Source of the DNA: Williamwhitmania taraxaci
Lineage (GTDB): Bacteria; Bacteroidota; Bacteroidia; Bacteroidales; Williamwhitmaniaceae
Direction: 5' to 3'
Length of the DNA: 64,000 nt
Assembly (NCBI RefSeq): GCF_900096565.1
Contig: NZ_FMYP01000002.1
Location: 1-64,000 of the forward strand
Notes under the pieces: generated by a model
What the model was told of the DNA's origin: nothing
The model's database searches: none
The model's input: the letters and a program-made list of their open reading frames with translations, nothing else
Translations under genes and position numbers: made by a program
In this document: in pieces, positions 61,936 through 64,000 of the stretch
Numbering within the stretch: the first letter of the stretch is position 1
Layout: the number at the start of each line of letters is the position of its first letter

Positions 61936-63693
61936 ATGCGAGTACAGATTATTTTCATCTTTGTTTTTTTTATTTTAGCAGATAGTGTTTGGGCCCAAGT
62001 TGGTGCCATGCCGGAGGATAAGCGCAAAGCCGCCGTTGAACTTGTTTCTAAAGCTGAGGCTTTCAAAAATAGCGGCGATCTTAATCAAGCCGTAATGTTA
62101 TACAATCAGGCGGCAAATACCTATCTTAACTATGGCCTCCAACAGCAAGCTATTGATCTATTTGAGTTAGCACTGAAATACAACCAACAGAGAGGGAATA
62201 CTACGGGTGTAATTGTTTTGCTGAATCAATTGGGTATGTTGGCCTACGATCAGAATAGACCTGCCGATGCTGCTGTATACTTTTCAAAAGGAATCGATCT
62301 TGCTCGAAACACTACCCGGAAAGCAGAGGTGGTAGGCATGATGGTCAGTCTAGCGAACGTTCATCTCGATCTCAATAAGAATAATGAGGCGTTAAATTCC
62401 ATTTCCGAAGCTACCACCATTGCTTCTTCCCTATACGATTTACGTCTTCTTCGTTCTTGTTACTCGGTATATAGTAAAGTTTACGACAAACTCGATAACA
62501 GGAAAAAATCGACTGAGTATTTCGAACTCTACTCGGCAATTACAAAAAAAATCCAGAAAGATGAAGTTGGACAAAAGGAACAAGAGGCAACCAAAAAGGT
62601 AGTATTGGCTAACTTGCAGGTTCAACAAGTGGTTGCAGAAAAAAAACTCACCGAAAAAGAGTTACTCGCGAACCAGAAGAGTCTCGAAAAGGCACAAGAG
62701 ATTTCGAAGGAGATGCAACTTCAGATAGAGTTGCTCAATAAGGATAGGTTGCTTAAGGAATCAATTATTGCACAGCAGTTGCTGATGCGTCGAGTATACT
62801 TGGCTATTATTTTTGCCAGTTTGCTATTCACTGCGCTTATCTACTATTTTTACCGCGAAAAGAAGAAAGCCAACAAACTTTTGAAACAGCGAAATGAGGA
62901 GATTTTGCTGCAAAAGGGAGAGATAGAGCAGCAAGCTAAAGAGTTAGTCGTTATTAATGATCAAAAAACGAAGTTGTTTTCTATTATTGCCCACGACTTG
63001 CGAAGCCCGCTTAGTTCGCTCATTACTCTAATGAATGTCGCTAATGCTGGCATTATCTCCGATGAAGACTTTAAACATGCCATTAACGACCTAAGTGTGA
63101 ATGTTACTCACACCGCTTCATTGCTCGAGAATCTGCTGAATTGGGCTCGGTGCCAAATGCAGCGGATAAACGTTAAGATGGTTGTGTTTGAGCTGTTCGA
63201 GATTGTCGATGACAAGGTAGCCTTGGTCATAGAACCTGCAAAAAACAAGGGAATTACAGTTGTAAATGAAGTCAATGCTAATGTAGAAGTCTATGCCGAT
63301 ACGGATATGATTTCGCTGGTTGTTCGTAACTTGGTGTCGAATGCCGTGAAGTTTTGTAGATCTGGCGATCGAATTTCTATTTCAACCAGTCCTTTGTTCG
63401 ATGAAATTATTGTGGCGGTGAAGGATACGGGTGTTGGAATTGCACCCGAGGATATTGATAAAATATTCGGCGATCAAATATATACCACAAGAGGAACTTC
63501 CAACGAAATGGGTACCGGCTTAGGATTGGTTCTTTCCAAGGAGTTTGTCGAACTGAATGGTGGAAGAATATGGGTCGAAAGCGAATTGGATAAAGGAACA
63601 ACCTTCTTCTTTACCCTAAAAGCAAAGCCTGAAAATGCCGATGGCAAATCGAATGCAGAGTCGATAGTTGGACAAGAACCTTCCTTGTCGTAA
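61936..63693 (+). CDS. TPR-containing sensor histidine kinase
   Basis: The 585-residue protein has a signal peptide (MRVQIIFIFVFFILADSVWA). About five TPR-like helical repeats in the periplasm follow (residues about 20-210), then a coiled coil, a membrane helix (VYLAIIFASLLFTALIYYFY, about 287-306) and the cytoplasmic kinase: SIIAHDLRSPLSSLI (H-box His), NLVSNAVKFCRSGD (N-box), DTGVGIAPEDIDKIF (G1) and GTGLGLVLSKEFVELNGGRI (G2). The layout is common in Bacteroidetes. No receiver domain is fused and no response regulator gene follows in the window. I took ATG 61936; a TTG at 61915 is further upstream. Confidence 0.93.
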   Translation: MRVQIIFIFVFFILADSVWAQVGAMPEDKRKAAVELVSKAEAFKNSGDLNQAVMLYNQAANTYLNYGLQQQAIDLFELALKYNQQRGNTTGVIVLLNQLGMLAYDQNRPADAAVYFSKGIDLARNTTRKAEVVGMMVSLANVHLDLNKNNEALNSISEATTIASSLYDLRLLRSCYSVYSKVYDKLDNRKKSTEYFELYSAITKKIQKDEVGQKEQEATKKVVLANLQVQQVVAEKKLTEKELLANQKSLEKAQEISKEMQLQIELLNKDRLLKESIIAQQLLMRRVYLAIIFASLLFTALIYYFYREKKKANKLLKQRNEEILLQKGEIEQQAKELVVINDQKTKLFSIIAHDLRSPLSSLITLMNVANAGIISDEDFKHAINDLSVNVTHTASLLENLLNWARCQMQRINVKMVVFELFEIVDDKVALVIEPAKNKGITVVNEVNANVEVYADTDMISLVVRNLVSNAVKFCRSGDRISISTSPLFDEIIVAVKDTGVGIAPEDIDKIFGDQIYTTRGTSNEMGTGLGLVLSKEFVELNGGRIWVESELDKGTTFFFTLKAKPENADGKSNAESIVGQEPSLS

Positions 63694-64000
63694 GGATTTG
63701 GCCTAAGGTCTTAGATCGATTGCTCTAAGAAGATTGATTAGTCTCGCAAATGCGCATGAGTTATTTCGAGATTTACCTTGGTGATTTACTAGGCAACTTG
63801 TACCTTTCCGCCGATAGATTACCCTGCAATATGGACTTACCATAAAAATCAAGTTTCCGTGGTGTCGTGTCCTAAACCTTACTTAAAAACAGCACCCATT
63901 TTCGATCAGGAATAGAGCTGGCTCTGCGTGCAGTTTTTTACAGTTGACATTTTGCTCCACATAACTCGTTCTCGCACGCTTGCAATAGAGAGGCAATGGT
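63694..64000. other. Right end of the window, no gene recognised
   Basis: The last 307 bases contain no open frame with a recognisable protein in any of the six frames I checked by eye, and no clear terminator. A gene could begin beyond the edge. Confidence 0.5.

Noticed and set aside
63694-64000. Start of a further gene or IS at the right edge
   Set aside because: No frame gives a recognisable protein, and no inverted repeat matching the IS at 18434 was found.

Overview
The window comes from the chromosome of a Bacteroidetes bacterium, most likely of the order Bacteroidales. The signs are: TAnnTTTG-type -7 promoter elements ahead of many genes, few Shine-Dalgarno sequences, a 6S-like RNA between zapA and the RNase Y gene, an NrfHA nitrite reductase, and a sodium-pumping methylmalonyl-CoA decarboxylase operon of the kind used in propionate fermentation.

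Layout. 1-5.5 kb: a transposase tail, nrfHA, an ICMT-like methyltransferase next to a CAAX-protease-like (CPBP) gene, a decayed ABC transporter fragment, two identical tRNA-Arg(ACG) genes with duplicated 3' flanks, and rplS. 5.6-11.1 kb (minus strand): C69 peptidase, anmK, an unrecognised secreted protein and an M23 peptidase, several of them linked to the cell wall. 11.2-13.7 kb: a coiled-coil gene, zapA, a 6S-like RNA and rny. 13.8-47.5 kb: a large surface-polysaccharide locus on the plus strand. 47.8-48.8 kb: a Wzz-like chain-length gene on the opposite strand. 48.9-53.5 kb: mce and the methylmalonyl-CoA decarboxylase subunits. 53.7-64 kb: an LtaS-like sulfatase, a GH3/beta-lactamase fusion, a FabH-like protein lacking the catalytic cysteine, a double-domain adenylate kinase and a TPR histidine kinase.

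The polysaccharide locus encodes enzymes for several activated sugars: a UDP-2,3-diacetamido uronic acid (wbpE, wbpD, wbpB and a UDP-HexNAc 6-dehydrogenase), UDP-GalNAcA (tviB/tviC type), dTDP-4-keto-6-deoxyhexose (rfbA, rfbC, rfbB; no rfbD seen), GDP-perosamine (gmd and per, present twice, each time with a small cupin gene between them) and a UDP-N-acetyl-6-deoxyhexosamine (wbpM and wbpV type) that a WbpL-like enzyme would load on undecaprenyl phosphate. It also holds five glycosyltransferases, two flippases and three polymerase/ligase-like membrane proteins. The two gmd-cupin-per cassettes bracket a strikingly AT-rich block (about 26.9-34.1 kb), which suggests an exchanged glycan module. An intact IS4-type element with a 7-bp target duplication lies between tviB and tviC. 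Two heptamer tandem arrays in opposite orientation (22.15 and 45.25 kb) flank about 23 kb of the locus.

The observations most worth following are the FabH-like protein with Ser in place of Cys112, the adenylate kinase with a degenerate second domain, the Rce1-like/ICMT-like gene pair, the duplicated gmd-cupin-per cassette with its unexplained cupin, and the lamin-tail/OadG fusion. All function calls come from reading motifs by eye; no database search was run.
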